NCBI GenBank assembly: GCA_963731625.1
Contig: CAVSWH010000001.1
Coordinates: 1,054,001 to 1,118,000, forward strand
Origin: PALSA-555 sp963731625
GTDB taxonomy: Bacteria; Actinomycetota; Acidimicrobiia; IMCC26256; PALSA-555
Direction of reading: 5' to 3'
DNA length: 64,000 nucleotides
In this document: one piece after another, positions 32,274-39,897 of the stretch
Layout of the letters: each line of letters starts with the position of its first letter
Position numbering within the stretch: the stretch's first letter is position 1
Position numbers and translations under genes: made by a program
The notes under the pieces: generated by a model
What the model was told of the DNA's origin: nothing
Seen by the model: the letters and a program-made list of their open reading frames with translations, nothing else
The model's database searches: none

Positions 32274-32958
32274 ATGGTCGTAGAACGTCGTCGACTGGTG
32301 CGACGGGTGCCCGAGCGCCTGAAGGAGTGGTGGATCGAGCGGGTCGTCAACGAGTTCGCACGGATCTACTACCAGCGAAGCGGCCAGACCTGGATGCGGA
32401 CCTACTGGCTCGGCACCCAGATCTTAAAGAACCCCGCGGACATGTGGATCTATCAGGAGATCCTGCACGAGGTTCGGCCGCAACTCATCATCGAGACCGG
32501 CACCGCGCACGGTGGATCGGCGCTCTTCCTCGCGTCGATCTGCGACCTGCTCGAGCAAGGGCGGGTCGTCACGGTCGACGTGGCGGCGCTGGAGGGACGA
32601 CCCGACCACCCGCGGATCTCCTACGTCCAGGGATCGTCGACGGACGAGGCGATCGTCGGCGACCTCGCGAAGGCAGCCGAGACGTCGAAGCCCGTGTTGG
32701 TCATCCTCGATTCGGACCACAGCAAACACCACGTCCTCCAAGAGCTGCGCACCTACAGCGACCTCGTCACGCAAGGCAGTTTCCTCATCGTCGAGGACAC
32801 AAACATCAACGGGCACCCGGTCATGCGCGAGGCCGGCCCGGGTCCGATGGAAGCCGTGCAGGAGTTCCTCGCGCGACGACAACCGGTTCATCGTCGACTC
32901 CGACCGCGAGAGGTTCATGACCACCTTCAACCCTGGCGGCTACCTGCGGCGAATCTGA
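32274..32958 (+). CDS. CmcI-type cephalosporin hydroxylase/rhamnosyl O-methyltransferase family protein, one frameshift
   Basis: The protein from ATG 32274 shows YYQRSGQTWMRTYWLG, then the SAM-binding motif IIETGTAHGGSALFLAS, VVTVDVA and LVILDSDHSKHHVLQEL typical of the CmcI family, and EDTNINGHPV with metal-site acids. The end (DRERFMTTFNPGGYLRRI) is in another frame, so a base is out near 32873. Characterised members are O-methyltransferases for sugars or antibiotics. It converges with a PhyH-type oxygenase gene 43 bp away. The sugar or lipid substrate is unknown; glycosyltransferase genes occur later in the window. Confidence 0.82.
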
Positions 32959-33001
32959 ACGCGACGGCGGCGTTACGACGCGAGTGCCCGGCACGAACCG
33001 G

Positions 33002-33820
33002 TCACGCGTCGTAGAAGAAGGGCGGGTGCAGTCCGGCGACCGTCCGCTCGCGTTCGGTCATGGCGCGGGCGATCGCTGCGCTCGAGAGGTGATTGACGGA
33101 ATCGGTGGTGCGGATCCGCTGGGCGATGTCCCGCCGGCCGTAGTGGACCTGTAGGAAGTAGCGGCCCCGGCCTCCGGGTTCGGCGGGCAGGCCCCGGTGC
33201 CACGCGTCGGACACGAAGAGCGCGACGTCGCCGGCGGCCAGCTCGAGGACGGCGGGTCGTCGCCCGTCGTACGTGACGTTCTCGTCGAGCGTGAAGGGCG
33301 CAACCCGCCCGCTCCGATGGCTGCCCGGAACGACGGCCGTCGGTCCGTCGGGGCGGCTGCAGTCCTGCAGCATGACGTGGGTCGCAACCGCGAAGACCGG
33401 GTACGGGATGCGGTCGTCCCACGGCACGTCGTCGGGGCGCGGGATGTGCGGGCCGGCGTCGCAGTGCCAGGGTCCGCCGGCGAAGTCCGGTGGGTTCCGC
33501 CACGCCGTGTTGGCGATGACGTGGCAGTCGTCGCCAAGCAAGGGCTCCACGACCGCGAGCATGCGGTCGTGGGCGAGCGCCTCCTGGCACGCCGCGCTGC
33601 GGTTGAGCATCTCGTAGCGGAACTGCGCACTGTCGGGACGCGAACGTTCGTCGGGAAACGCATCGAACGCGGCGTCGATCTCGTCGCGCATGCCGGTCAC
33701 CTCTGCCGCGGTGAACACGCCGGGGAGCACCGTATAGCCGTCCCGCTCGAGCTGCGCGCTCTCCGATGGCGCCTCGGCAGGGTCGCGCAGGCCGAGGTTC
33801 ATCATGAGGCGGCGAATCAC
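33002..33820 (-). CDS. phytanoyl-CoA dioxygenase (PhyH) family Fe(II)/2-oxoglutarate oxygenase
   Basis: I choose GTG 33820 (272 residues) because a TACCGT box lies exactly 6 bases before it, fitting a leaderless transcript; ATG 33805 is an alternative. The iron-binding triad is visible as H-x-D in GPWHCDAGPH and the distal His in VSDAWHRGLP, and the 2-oxoglutarate-binding Arg lies in RGRYFLQVHYGRR. The N-terminal ERDGYTVLPGVF is a family hallmark. It oxygenates an unactivated carbon of an unknown small molecule. It is alone on its strand between a CmcI-like gene and a strong terminator. Confidence 0.85.
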   Translation of the reverse strand: MIRRLMMNLGLRDPAEAPSESAQLERDGYTVLPGVFTAAEVTGMRDEIDAAFDAFPDERSRPDSAQFRYEMLNRSAACQEALAHDRMLAVVEPLLGDDCHVIANTAWRNPPDFAGGPWHCDAGPHIPRPDDVPWDDRIPYPVFAVATHVMLQDCSRPDGPTAVVPGSHRSGRVAPFTLDENVTYDGRRPAVLELAAGDVALFVSDAWHRGLPAEPGGRGRYFLQVHYGRRDIAQRIRTTDSVNHLSSAAIARAMTERERTVAGLHPPFFYDA

Positions 33821-33826
33821 GTCGGT

Positions 33827-33832
33827 ACGGTA
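33827..33832 (-). promoter_or_regulatory. -10 box of a leaderless promoter for the PhyH gene
   Basis: TACCGT on the minus strand is followed by 6 bases and GTG 33820. This spacing decides the start choice for the gene. Confidence 0.45.
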
Positions 33833-33948
33833 TCGCCCGGCGTTGCTGACCGACGCGCGCTGGCGGAGCCCCTCGCGACCGCGGTGATCACCGTTTCGCG
33901 TCGCGCAAGAGTCCCGAGCCGGATGCGCGGCGCCGACCGAGCCCAAAC

Positions 33949-33991
33949 GCGAGTCGGCCGGCGCACCGGATGGTCCCGGTGCGCCGGCGAC
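33949..33991 (-). terminator. strong intrinsic terminator after the HtrA-like gene
   Basis: Arms 33949-33967 and 33974-33991 are complementary over 18 bp with a single bulged G, with loop ATGGTC at 33968-33973. On the minus strand the hairpin is followed by GCGTTTGGGC. It lies 19 bp beyond the HtrA-like stop and upstream of the PhyH promoter, so it separates the two transcripts. Confidence 0.7.
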
Positions 33992-34009
33992 TCGTCGCCC
34001 AGCCGTTGG

Positions 34010-35380
34010 CTAGGCGGGAGGACCTGCGACGAGCGCGATGCTCGCCTGCTGCTGGTTCCCGGAGCCGTCGACCCACGTGACGCTCACGTGGTCGCCGACG
34101 TGGTGACCGTTGAGCGCCGACGTGACGTCCGAGGACGTCGCCACGTTGTTGCCGTCGATCGAGGTGATCGTGTCACCGGCCGCCAAGCCGGCCGACGCCG
34201 CGGGCGTCCCGGACTCGACGCCGCTGATCTGGAGGCCGGACGTCGACTGGCCGCCGAGGCCCGAGCCGCCGCCGAAGTCGGAGCCGCCGGTGCTGCCCTG
34301 GCCGCCGGTGCTGCCCTGGCCGCCGGCGCTGCCCTGGCCGCTCGTGTCCTGCACCTCGATACCGAGGATCGCACGGGTGCCGACGGTGACGTTGCCGCTC
34401 GACTTCCCGGACTCGATCTGATGCGCGATCGTCAGCGCGTTCTGGATCGGGATGGCGTAGCCGGTCGTGCCCGAGCTCGAACCCGAACCGGAACCGGACC
34501 CGCCCGAGCTGTTCCCGCCGCCCAGACCCGAGCCGCCGCCGTAGGACCCGCCGCCCAGCGAGCCGCCGCCGAACGATCCGCCGCCGAAGGAGCCGCCGAG
34601 GCCGCCACCGAGACCGGAGCTCGGGTCGAGGCCGGCGCCGCCACTGGACCCGTACCCGGCGCCCGGCCCGTAGGCCGAGCCCGGCGACGTCGTGGCCGCC
34701 TGGCTCGACGAGCCGGCGCTGTCCATGCCGACCACCTGGCCGTTCGCGTTGACGAGCGGGCCACCGGAGTCACCCGGCTGGATGTTCGCGTTGATCTGGA
34801 TGAGGTCGTTCAGCGTCTCGGGGTTCGAGCCGTTGTCGTCGGTCGCGGTGATCGTCTGGTTGACCCCGGTGACCTGGCCCGGCGCCGTCGCGGGCGTGCC
34901 GCCCTTGCCGAGCGCGTTCCCGAGCGCCAGGACGGAGTCACCGACCGAGGGCTTCGTGCTGCTCGCCGTGATCGTCGGGAGCTTCGGGGCGCCCTCGACC
35001 TGGAGGAGCGCCACGTCGTCGGTGGCGTCATATCCCTGCACCTTGGCGCTGTAGCTCTTCCCGCTCGCGATGGTGACGCTGACGCTGGTCGCGCCGTCGA
35101 TCACGTGGTTGTTCGTGAGCACCTCCCCCGAGGAGGTGATCACCATCCCTGTCCCCGCGGCGGCACCCTGCGCGAGCGTCGTGTTCACGTCGACGATCGC
35201 CGGGTCCACGCTGGACGCGACGCCGTTGACGTCAACGCTGCTGGACCGCGTCGTCGCGGCCAGTGCGGGCGCGGCGAACGCCAGCGAGCTTGCCGCGACC
35301 GCGGCGGCCGCCAGTCCCAGCCCCGCCAGTCGGGGGCGCCGGCGGTCACGGGCCTCTGTCGAACCCCTGCCAAACCCCAT
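34010..35380 (-). CDS. secreted/anchored HtrA-like trypsin-family serine protease with PDZ domain and Gly-rich inserts
   Basis: The protein has 456 residues from ATG 35380, with AGGAGA 9 bases upstream. A basic N-terminus and hydrophobic segment (18-41) form a signal peptide ending ALAA. The catalytic triad is H92 (TNNHVI), D122 (ATDDVALLQ) and S205 (QPGDSGGPL). A Gly/Ser-rich insert of about 80 residues (229-306) interrupts the protease domain before GYAIPI, and a second Gly-rich insert lies just before the PDZ core, which runs from LQISGVESGTPA to the C-terminus. HtrA proteases handle misfolded proteins outside the membrane. It is a single-gene transcript with a terminator behind it. Confidence 0.88.
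   Translation of the reverse strand: MGFGRGSTEARDRRRPRLAGLGLAAAAVAASSLAFAAPALAATTRSSSVDVNGVASSVDPAIVDVNTTLAQGAAAGTGMVITSSGEVLTNNHVIDGATSVSVTIASGKSYSAKVQGYDATDDVALLQVEGAPKLPTITASSTKPSVGDSVLALGNALGKGGTPATAPGQVTGVNQTITATDDNGSNPETLNDLIQINANIQPGDSGGPLVNANGQVVGMDSAGSSSQAATTSPGSAYGPGAGYGSSGGAGLDPSSGLGGGLGGSFGGGSFGGGSLGGGSYGGGSGLGGGNSSGGSGSGSGSSSGTTGYAIPIQNALTIAHQIESGKSSGNVTVGTRAILGIEVQDTSGQGSAGGQGSTGGQGSTGGSDFGGGSGLGGQSTSGLQISGVESGTPAASAGLAAGDTITSIDGNNVATSSDVTSALNGHHVGDHVSVTWVDGSGNQQQASIALVAGPPA
34284..34337. repeat. three tandem 18-bp repeats in the HtrA-like gene
   Basis: Units 34284-34301, 34302-34319 and 34320-34337 are identical except for one base in the third. They encode the Gly/Gln/Ser repeat preceding the PDZ domain. 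Slippage here would change the linker length in six-residue steps. Confidence 0.85.
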
Positions 35381-35551
35381 CGTGCTCGTCTCCTGCGCTC
35401 ACGGTGCGGTCGCTCCGCACCCTTCTCATGAGCAACGCCGGGTCCACAGCGGCGGTTCCCGCGCCGCGACGCGCGCGTGCAGCGCCGCAACCCTGTGTTT
35501 GCAACGGTCAGCGGCCGAAACCTGAGACGGGCCTGAGAGGGGCACGCGCGC

Positions 35552-35575
35552 CGCGCGGCGTGTACCCGCCGCGCG
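35552..35575. terminator. 9-bp inverted repeat between the beta-propeller and HtrA-like genes
   Basis: CGCGCGGCG (35552-35560) pairs with CGCCGCGCG (35567-35575) around loop TGTACC. It lies about 30 bp past the beta-propeller stop at 35606 in a 225-bp gap. It could end the ilvBN-propeller transcript, but no T-run follows; it could also be a regulator site upstream of htrA. The rest of the gap shows nothing else I can support. Confidence 0.35.
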
Positions 35576-35605
35576 TCGACGGGTGAAGGCCTCAGAGGAC
35601 GCGCG

Positions 35606-36595
35606 TCACGGTCCTTGGCCGGGCACCGCGAGGCGCAGCAGTGTGCCCGCCTCCGGCGACGGCTGGTGGAGGTGCGGCGCGGCGAGCCAGACGGCGCCGG
35701 CGCCGACCGAGATGCCCTCCGCGCCGCTCGGCGCGGCGTAGGTGGCGAGCACCGCACCGGTCGCGTCGTCGAGCTGGGTCACGACGGCGCGGTGGCTGAG
35801 CGCCCAGGCGGACGACCCAGCGACGGCGACGCCGTTCAACGCGTCGGTGTGGCTGTCGACGAGCGTGCTGGTGGAGGCGTCGAGGCGCTGCGCCGTGCCG
35901 CACGATCCCCAGACGGCCGCGGGGCCGCCGGCGAGCGCCGCGCAGTCCGGGGTGACGGCGCTCGGGGTCACGGCGCCCGTGGTCGGGTCGACCCGCCACA
36001 GCATGGCCTGCTGGTTGTCGAGCGACCGGCCCGACGCCCAGACGGCACCGTCGCCGATCGTGACCCCGAAGCCGATCGCGCCGATCTGCTCGCCGGCCGC
36101 GACGGCGGGTTCGACGCCGCCGAGCGCGACACGCGCCGTGACCGCGTTCGTCGTCGGGTCGATGCGGCTGAGCACGGCGCCGGAGTCGAGCACCCAGACG
36201 GCGCCGAGCCCGACGGTGATCGCCGCGGGCGCGCCGCCGAGGTCGACGCGGGCGACGACCTGGGCGGTGTCCGGGTCGACGCGGGCGACGGCGTCGGGCC
36301 CGTCGAGCACGCCGGCCCAGACCTGGTCGGCGGCGACGCCGATCGGCGTCGTCGCGCCGGCCACGTGCACCACCTGGTCGGTCGTCGGGTCGACCCGGGC
36401 GAGGTGACCGAGATCGCCGACCCAGACCCCGGTGGGGCCGACCACGACCCGGTCGGGCGTGCCGCCCACGACGACGCTGTGCACCGCGACGGTCGAGGCG
36501 CCGCCGGGACCGGCGGCCAGGGGCACCGCGACACCGACGGCGATCGTCACCGCCACCGCGCGCAGCGAACCGGCGAGCCGTGACGACCCGGTCAC
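35606..36595 (-). CDS. secreted YVTN-type beta-propeller protein
   Basis: The protein has 329 residues from GTG 36595, 10 bases after the ilvN stop. A basic N-terminus and hydrophobic segment ending PLAAGPGGA form a signal peptide. Six or seven repeats follow, each with a WV or VW strand and a RVDPTT/RIDPTT turn, the pattern of seven-bladed YVTN propellers. Such proteins bind ligands or act as surface scaffolds; no catalytic motif is seen. The tight spacing puts it in the ilvBN transcript, an unusual partner for amino acid synthesis genes. Confidence 0.75.
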   Translation of the reverse strand: MTGSSRLAGSLRAVAVTIAVGVAVPLAAGPGGASTVAVHSVVVGGTPDRVVVGPTGVWVGDLGHLARVDPTTDQVVHVAGATTPIGVAADQVWAGVLDGPDAVARVDPDTAQVVARVDLGGAPAAITVGLGAVWVLDSGAVLSRIDPTTNAVTARVALGGVEPAVAAGEQIGAIGFGVTIGDGAVWASGRSLDNQQAMLWRVDPTTGAVTPSAVTPDCAALAGGPAAVWGSCGTAQRLDASTSTLVDSHTDALNGVAVAGSSAWALSHRAVVTQLDDATGAVLATYAAPSGAEGISVGAGAVWLAAPHLHQPSPEAGTLLRLAVPGQGP

Positions 36596-36605
36596 GCCGC
36601 TCCGG

Positions 36606-37136
36606 TTACGCCTCGCGCGCCTTGACGGCCCGCAGCTGCGCAGCACGGCGCGCCAGCGCGGGCAGCGCGATGCGCCCGGTGCGCTGGAGCTCGGCGATCC
36701 CGATCGGCTGGAGGAGGTCGGTCATGGCGTCGAGCTTCGCCGGGGTGCCGGCGACCAGGATCGTCATCGCGTCGTGGCCGACGTCCTCGATCTTGGCCTG
36801 GAAGATCGCTGCGAGCTCGGTGATCTGGGAGCGGCTGTCGGCCGTCGCCTTCACGGTGACGAGCATCAGCTCGCGCTCGACCGCCTCGCTCGGGCTCAGC
36901 TCGACGATCTTGATGACCGGAATCAGCTTGTTCAGCTGCTTCGTCACCTGCTCGAGCGGCGTCTCGTCGGCGTCGACGACGATCGTCATGCGGCTGAACC
37001 GCTCGTCGTCGGTCGGGCTGACGGCGAGCGAGACGATGTTGAACCCGCGACGCGAGAACAGCCCGGCGATGCGGCTGAGCACCCCGAACTTGTTCTCGAC
37101 GACGACGCTCAGGATGTGTGGCCCGCGCGGTGGCAC
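36606..37136 (-). CDS. ilvN: acetolactate synthase small (regulatory) subunit
   Basis: The protein has 176 residues from GTG 37136, placed by the AGGAGG 9 bases upstream. The N-terminal ACT domain (HILSVVVENKFGVLSRIAGLFSRRGFNI) binds valine for feedback control in this family; the C-terminal domain (from about residue 85) contacts the catalytic subunit. It follows ilvB by 13 bp and is clearly in the same operon. Its length is standard for the short IlvN/IlvH type. Confidence 0.95.
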   Translation of the reverse strand: MPPRGPHILSVVVENKFGVLSRIAGLFSRRGFNIVSLAVSPTDDERFSRMTIVVDADETPLEQVTKQLNKLIPVIKIVELSPSEAVERELMLVTVKATADSRSQITELAAIFQAKIEDVGHDAMTILVAGTPAKLDAMTDLLQPIGIAELQRTGRIALPALARRAAQLRAVKAREA

Positions 37137-37149
37137 TCATCGCTCCTCC

Positions 37150-38874
37150 TTACCTGCCGCCCGGCCGGTCGTGCGCCGGGTCGAGGATGATGTCGTCGTT
37201 CGAGCCACCGGCCGGCACCATCGGGTACACCTTCTCCCGGTAGTCGACGCGGAAGTCCACGACGACGGGGCGGTCGTCGATCTCGTTCGCCTTCTCGATC
37301 GTCGGCACGACGTCGTCGGGGTGGTCGACGCGAAAGCCGCGACAGCCCATCGCCTCGGCCCACTTCACGTAGTCGGGCAGGTCGGGCGAGAGGTACACCT
37401 CGCTGTAGCGCTCCTCGTAGAAGAGCTCCTGCCACTGGCGCACCATGCCGAGGTAGGCGTTGTTCAGGATGGCGATCTTCACCGGGATGCGCTCGGCGCT
37501 CGCGGTGACGAGCTCCTGGGCGGTCATCTGGAAGCAGCCGTCGCCGTCGACGGCCCAGACGAGCTGCTCGGGGCGTCCGACCTTGGCGCCGATCGCCGCG
37601 GGCACGGCGAAGCCCATCGTGCCGAGCCCGCCGGAGTTCACCCACGTGTACGGATGGTTGAAGTGCCAGCGCTGGCTCGTCCACATCTGGTGCTGGCCGA
37701 CGCCGGACACGACGATCGTGTCGTCGGGCGTGTGGTCGCGCAGGCAGTCGATGACGAACTGCGGCTTCAGCGGGCCGCGCTCGACCTGCTCGTAGACGAG
37801 CGGGTAGCGCTCCTGCCAGGCGCGCAGCTGCGTGTGCCACTCGTCGAGCGACGGCCACTCGTGCTTCGCGCGGTGCGATCGGGCGGCCTGCACCAGCTCC
37901 TCGATGACGAGCCGGCAGTCGCCGACGATCGGCACGTCGGGGCGGCGCACCTTCCCGAGCTCGGCCGGGTCGATGTCGACGTGGACGATCTTCGCGTCGG
38001 GCGCGAACGCGGACACCTTCCCCGTCACCCGGTCGTCGAAGCGGGCGCCGAGCGTGACGAGCAGGTCGGCGCGCTGCATGGCCGTGACCGCCGTGTAGTT
38101 GCCGTGCATGCCGGGCATGCCGAGGCAGCGCTCGTGGTCGTCGGGGAACACACCCCGCGCCATGAGCGTCGTCACCACCGGGAAGCCCGTGAGCTCCACC
38201 AGCTCGCGCAGGGCCTCGGCGCCACGGGCCTTCAGGATCCCGCCGCCCGCGTAGATCACGGGGCGGTGGGCCTCGGCCATGAGCCGCGCGGCGTCCTTGA
38301 TCTGCTTCGGATGCCCGCGCACCGTCGGCTTGTAGCCGGGCAGGTCGACCGTCTCGGGCCAGTACCAGTCCATGAGCTGGTTCGAGATGTCCTTCGGCAG
38401 GTCGATGACCACGGGCCCGGGCCGGCCGGTCGTCGCCACGTGGAAGGCCTCGCGCACGACCCGCGGGATCTCCTGGGCCTCGGTGACGAGCCAGTTGTGC
38501 TTCGTCACCGGCATCGTGATGCCGACGGTGTCGCACTCCTGGAACGCGTCGGTGCCGATCACCGTGTACGCGACCTGGCCGGTGATGACGACGATCGGCA
38601 CCGAGTCCATGTACGCGTCGCAGAGCGCGGTGACGATGTTCGTCGCGCCGGGCCCGCTCGTGACCATCGCGACGCCCGGGCGGCCGGTCGCGTCGGCGTA
38701 GCCCTCGGCCATGTGGCCCGCGCCCTGCTCGTGGCGCACGAGGATGTGGCGGATCGAGCTGTCGATGAGCGGGTCATAGACCGGCAGGATCGCCCCGCCG
38801 GGCAGCCCGAACATGACCTCGGTGCCCTCCATCTCCAGGCTCTTGATCAGGGCTTGGGCTCCGGTCAGCTGCAT
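37150..38874 (-). CDS. ilvB: acetolactate synthase large (catalytic) subunit
   Basis: The protein has 574 residues from ATG 38874. It has the catalytic glutamate region HEQGAGHMAEGYA, the FAD domain in the middle, and the ThDP-binding motif from GDGCFQMTAQEL to ILNN near residue 445. It condenses two pyruvates to 2-acetolactate, or pyruvate with 2-oxobutyrate, committing carbon to valine, leucine and isoleucine. It heads ilvB-ilvN-propeller and lies behind an attenuator with a valine-rich leader peptide at 38966-39004. Confidence 0.95.
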   Translation of the reverse strand: MQLTGAQALIKSLEMEGTEVMFGLPGGAILPVYDPLIDSSIRHILVRHEQGAGHMAEGYADATGRPGVAMVTSGPGATNIVTALCDAYMDSVPIVVITGQVAYTVIGTDAFQECDTVGITMPVTKHNWLVTEAQEIPRVVREAFHVATTGRPGPVVIDLPKDISNQLMDWYWPETVDLPGYKPTVRGHPKQIKDAARLMAEAHRPVIYAGGGILKARGAEALRELVELTGFPVVTTLMARGVFPDDHERCLGMPGMHGNYTAVTAMQRADLLVTLGARFDDRVTGKVSAFAPDAKIVHVDIDPAELGKVRRPDVPIVGDCRLVIEELVQAARSHRAKHEWPSLDEWHTQLRAWQERYPLVYEQVERGPLKPQFVIDCLRDHTPDDTIVVSGVGQHQMWTSQRWHFNHPYTWVNSGGLGTMGFAVPAAIGAKVGRPEQLVWAVDGDGCFQMTAQELVTASAERIPVKIAILNNAYLGMVRQWQELFYEERYSEVYLSPDLPDYVKWAEAMGCRGFRVDHPDDVVPTIEKANEIDDRPVVVDFRVDYREKVYPMVPAGGSNDDIILDPAHDRPGGR

Positions 38875-38907
38875 CTCGGTTCCTTGGACGTGGTCGGGAT
38901 ATGAAAC

Positions 38908-38930
38908 GCCCCTCGCTCGGGGCGAGGGGC
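38908..38930 (-). terminator. attenuator terminator hairpin in the ilvB leader
   Basis: GCCCCTCGC and GCGAGGGGC pair perfectly (9 bp) around a 5-base loop, followed on the minus strand by GTTTCATAT. It lies between the leader peptide and ilvB. A second hairpin, 8 bp (38937-38944 with 38959-38966), lies right at the leader stop codon and could be the pause structure. Confidence 0.75.
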
Positions 38931-38965
38931 GGGGCAGCGCACGCGCGCGGTGGGGCGGGCGTGCG

Positions 38966-39004
38966 CTACGTAACTACGACGAGCGAGTGGGTCGCCTGCT
39001 CCAT
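38966..39004 (-). CDS. ilv leader peptide (attenuator)
   Basis: ATG 39004 opens a 12-residue frame, MEQATHSLVVVT, ending TAG. Leucine followed by three consecutive valines immediately before the stop is what a ribosome-stalling leader for branched-chain amino acid starvation should contain. The stop codon touches an 8-bp hairpin and a terminator-like hairpin follows 36 bp on. Ribosome stalling on the Val codons would be expected to prevent terminator formation, though I did not identify a clear antiterminator pairing. No ribosome site is present; the -10 box is 6 bases upstream, implying a leaderless start. Confidence 0.75.
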   Translation of the reverse strand: MEQATHSLVVVT

Positions 39005-39010
39005 GACGCC

Positions 39011-39040
39011 AGTGTGACAGATCGACCGGGGATCGGGCAA
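39011..39040 (-). promoter_or_regulatory. promoter of the ilvB leader
   Basis: On the minus strand TTGCCC (39040-39035), 18 bases, then CACACT (39016-39011) and 6 bases to ATG 39004. The -35 and spacing are good, the -10 is weak. It begins 4 bp after the stop of the CDF gene. Confidence 0.45.
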
Positions 39041-39044
39041 CCGG

Positions 39045-39827
39045 CTAGTGCGGATGCGGGCCGCGCCGCATGGTGCGCCACGCGTCGAGCGCGGCGCGCA
39101 GGATCAGGGCGGTGATGACGAGGCCGATGATCGGGTCGCCGCGGGGGAAGCCGAGCGCGACGACCGCCGCGCTCGCGACGACGCCGAGCGACACGAAGCC
39201 GTCGAGGCGGGCGTGGATCCCGTCGGCCACGAGCGCGGGGCTGGCGAGTCGCCGCCCGGCCCGGAGGCGGACCCGGGCGGCGACCTCGTTGCCGAGGAAC
39301 CCGATCGCCCCGGCCACCGCCAGTATCGGCAGGTAGGAGAGGTGTGCGGGGTGCAGCAGCCGGTCGAGCGCCTCGACGCCCGCGAGGGCGGCGGAGGCGA
39401 CGATCACCCCGACGACGACGTAGCCGGCGCCCCGCTCCCCCCGCTCGCTGCGGAGGACGAACGCGATCCCGAGGGGCACGGCGGTGAGCGCGTCGCCGCC
39501 GTTGTGGATCAGGTCGGCCAGCAGCGCGACGGAGCCCGACAGGGCGAAGACGACGGCCTGCAGGACCGCGGTGAGGCCGAGGACCGCCAGGCTCCAGCTG
39601 ACGGCGCGGACGCCGGCGCGGGAGCGAAGGATCGACGGGTCGGTGCGACCGTGGGTGTGCGGGTGAGCGTGGCGAGGCGGTTCGGGCGGTGTGGGCGGGT
39701 GCGGGGTCGTCGGCGGGTGCGGGTGCTCGTCCGTCGAGCGGATCGGTACGCGGAGGTGACGGTGCGGGCCGTGGTGCTCGTGCGTGTGCGTCCAGGGCCC
39801 GTGGCGGTGCGTCAGCGTGCAGCTCAC
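39045..39827 (-). CDS. cation diffusion facilitator (CDF) metal exporter
   Basis: The protein has 260 residues from GTG 39827. The first 60 residues are a His/Pro-rich cytoplasmic tail (HTHEHHGPHRH, HAHPHTHG) likely to bind zinc or a similar ion. Six membrane spans follow; the transport site shows H-x3-D in span 2 (LIHNGGDAL) and again in span 5 (GIHARLDGF), where many zinc CDF proteins also have H-x3-D. The usual long C-terminal cytoplasmic domain is missing: the protein ends shortly after span 6. It exports divalent metal in exchange for protons. A 9-codon leaderless frame overlaps its start. Confidence 0.88.
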   Translation of the reverse strand: MSCTLTHRHGPWTHTHEHHGPHRHLRVPIRSTDEHPHPPTTPHPPTPPEPPRHAHPHTHGRTDPSILRSRAGVRAVSWSLAVLGLTAVLQAVVFALSGSVALLADLIHNGGDALTAVPLGIAFVLRSERGERGAGYVVVGVIVASAALAGVEALDRLLHPAHLSYLPILAVAGAIGFLGNEVAARVRLRAGRRLASPALVADGIHARLDGFVSLGVVASAAVVALGFPRGDPIIGLVITALILRAALDAWRTMRRGPHPH

Positions 39828-39853
39828 GACGTCGTCCGGTGCGCGGCCGGCAT
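39824..39853 (-). CDS. candidate 9-residue leaderless upstream frame coupled to the CDF gene
   Basis: ATG 39853 lies 6 bases after TAGGGT and encodes MPAAHRTTS, with its TGA overlapping the CDF start GTG by 4 bp. No ribosome site is seen before GTG 39827, so the exporter is probably translated by termination-reinitiation from this frame. The single His codon is too little to argue for attenuation. Confidence 0.4.
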   Translation of the reverse strand: MPAAHRTTS

Positions 39854-39859
39854 GCGCCC

Positions 39860-39865
39860 ACCCTA
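39860..39865 (-). promoter_or_regulatory. -10 box for the upstream frame and CDF gene
   Basis: TAGGGT on the minus strand is 6 bases before ATG 39853, the leaderless spacing seen repeatedly in this window. No metal-regulator operator could be recognised. Confidence 0.4.
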
Positions 39866-39897
39866 CGGCAGGGTCACCGGGCGGCGGCCACGGCGAC

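Noticed and set aside
33021..33400. Plus-strand frame from 33197 to 35431
   Set aside because: It runs opposite the PhyH and HtrA-like genes, whose active-site motifs are clear, and is low-complexity Arg/Val/Ala.
36580..38904. A 774-residue plus-strand frame opposite ilvN and ilvB
   Set aside because: An antisense shadow of two well-defined genes.
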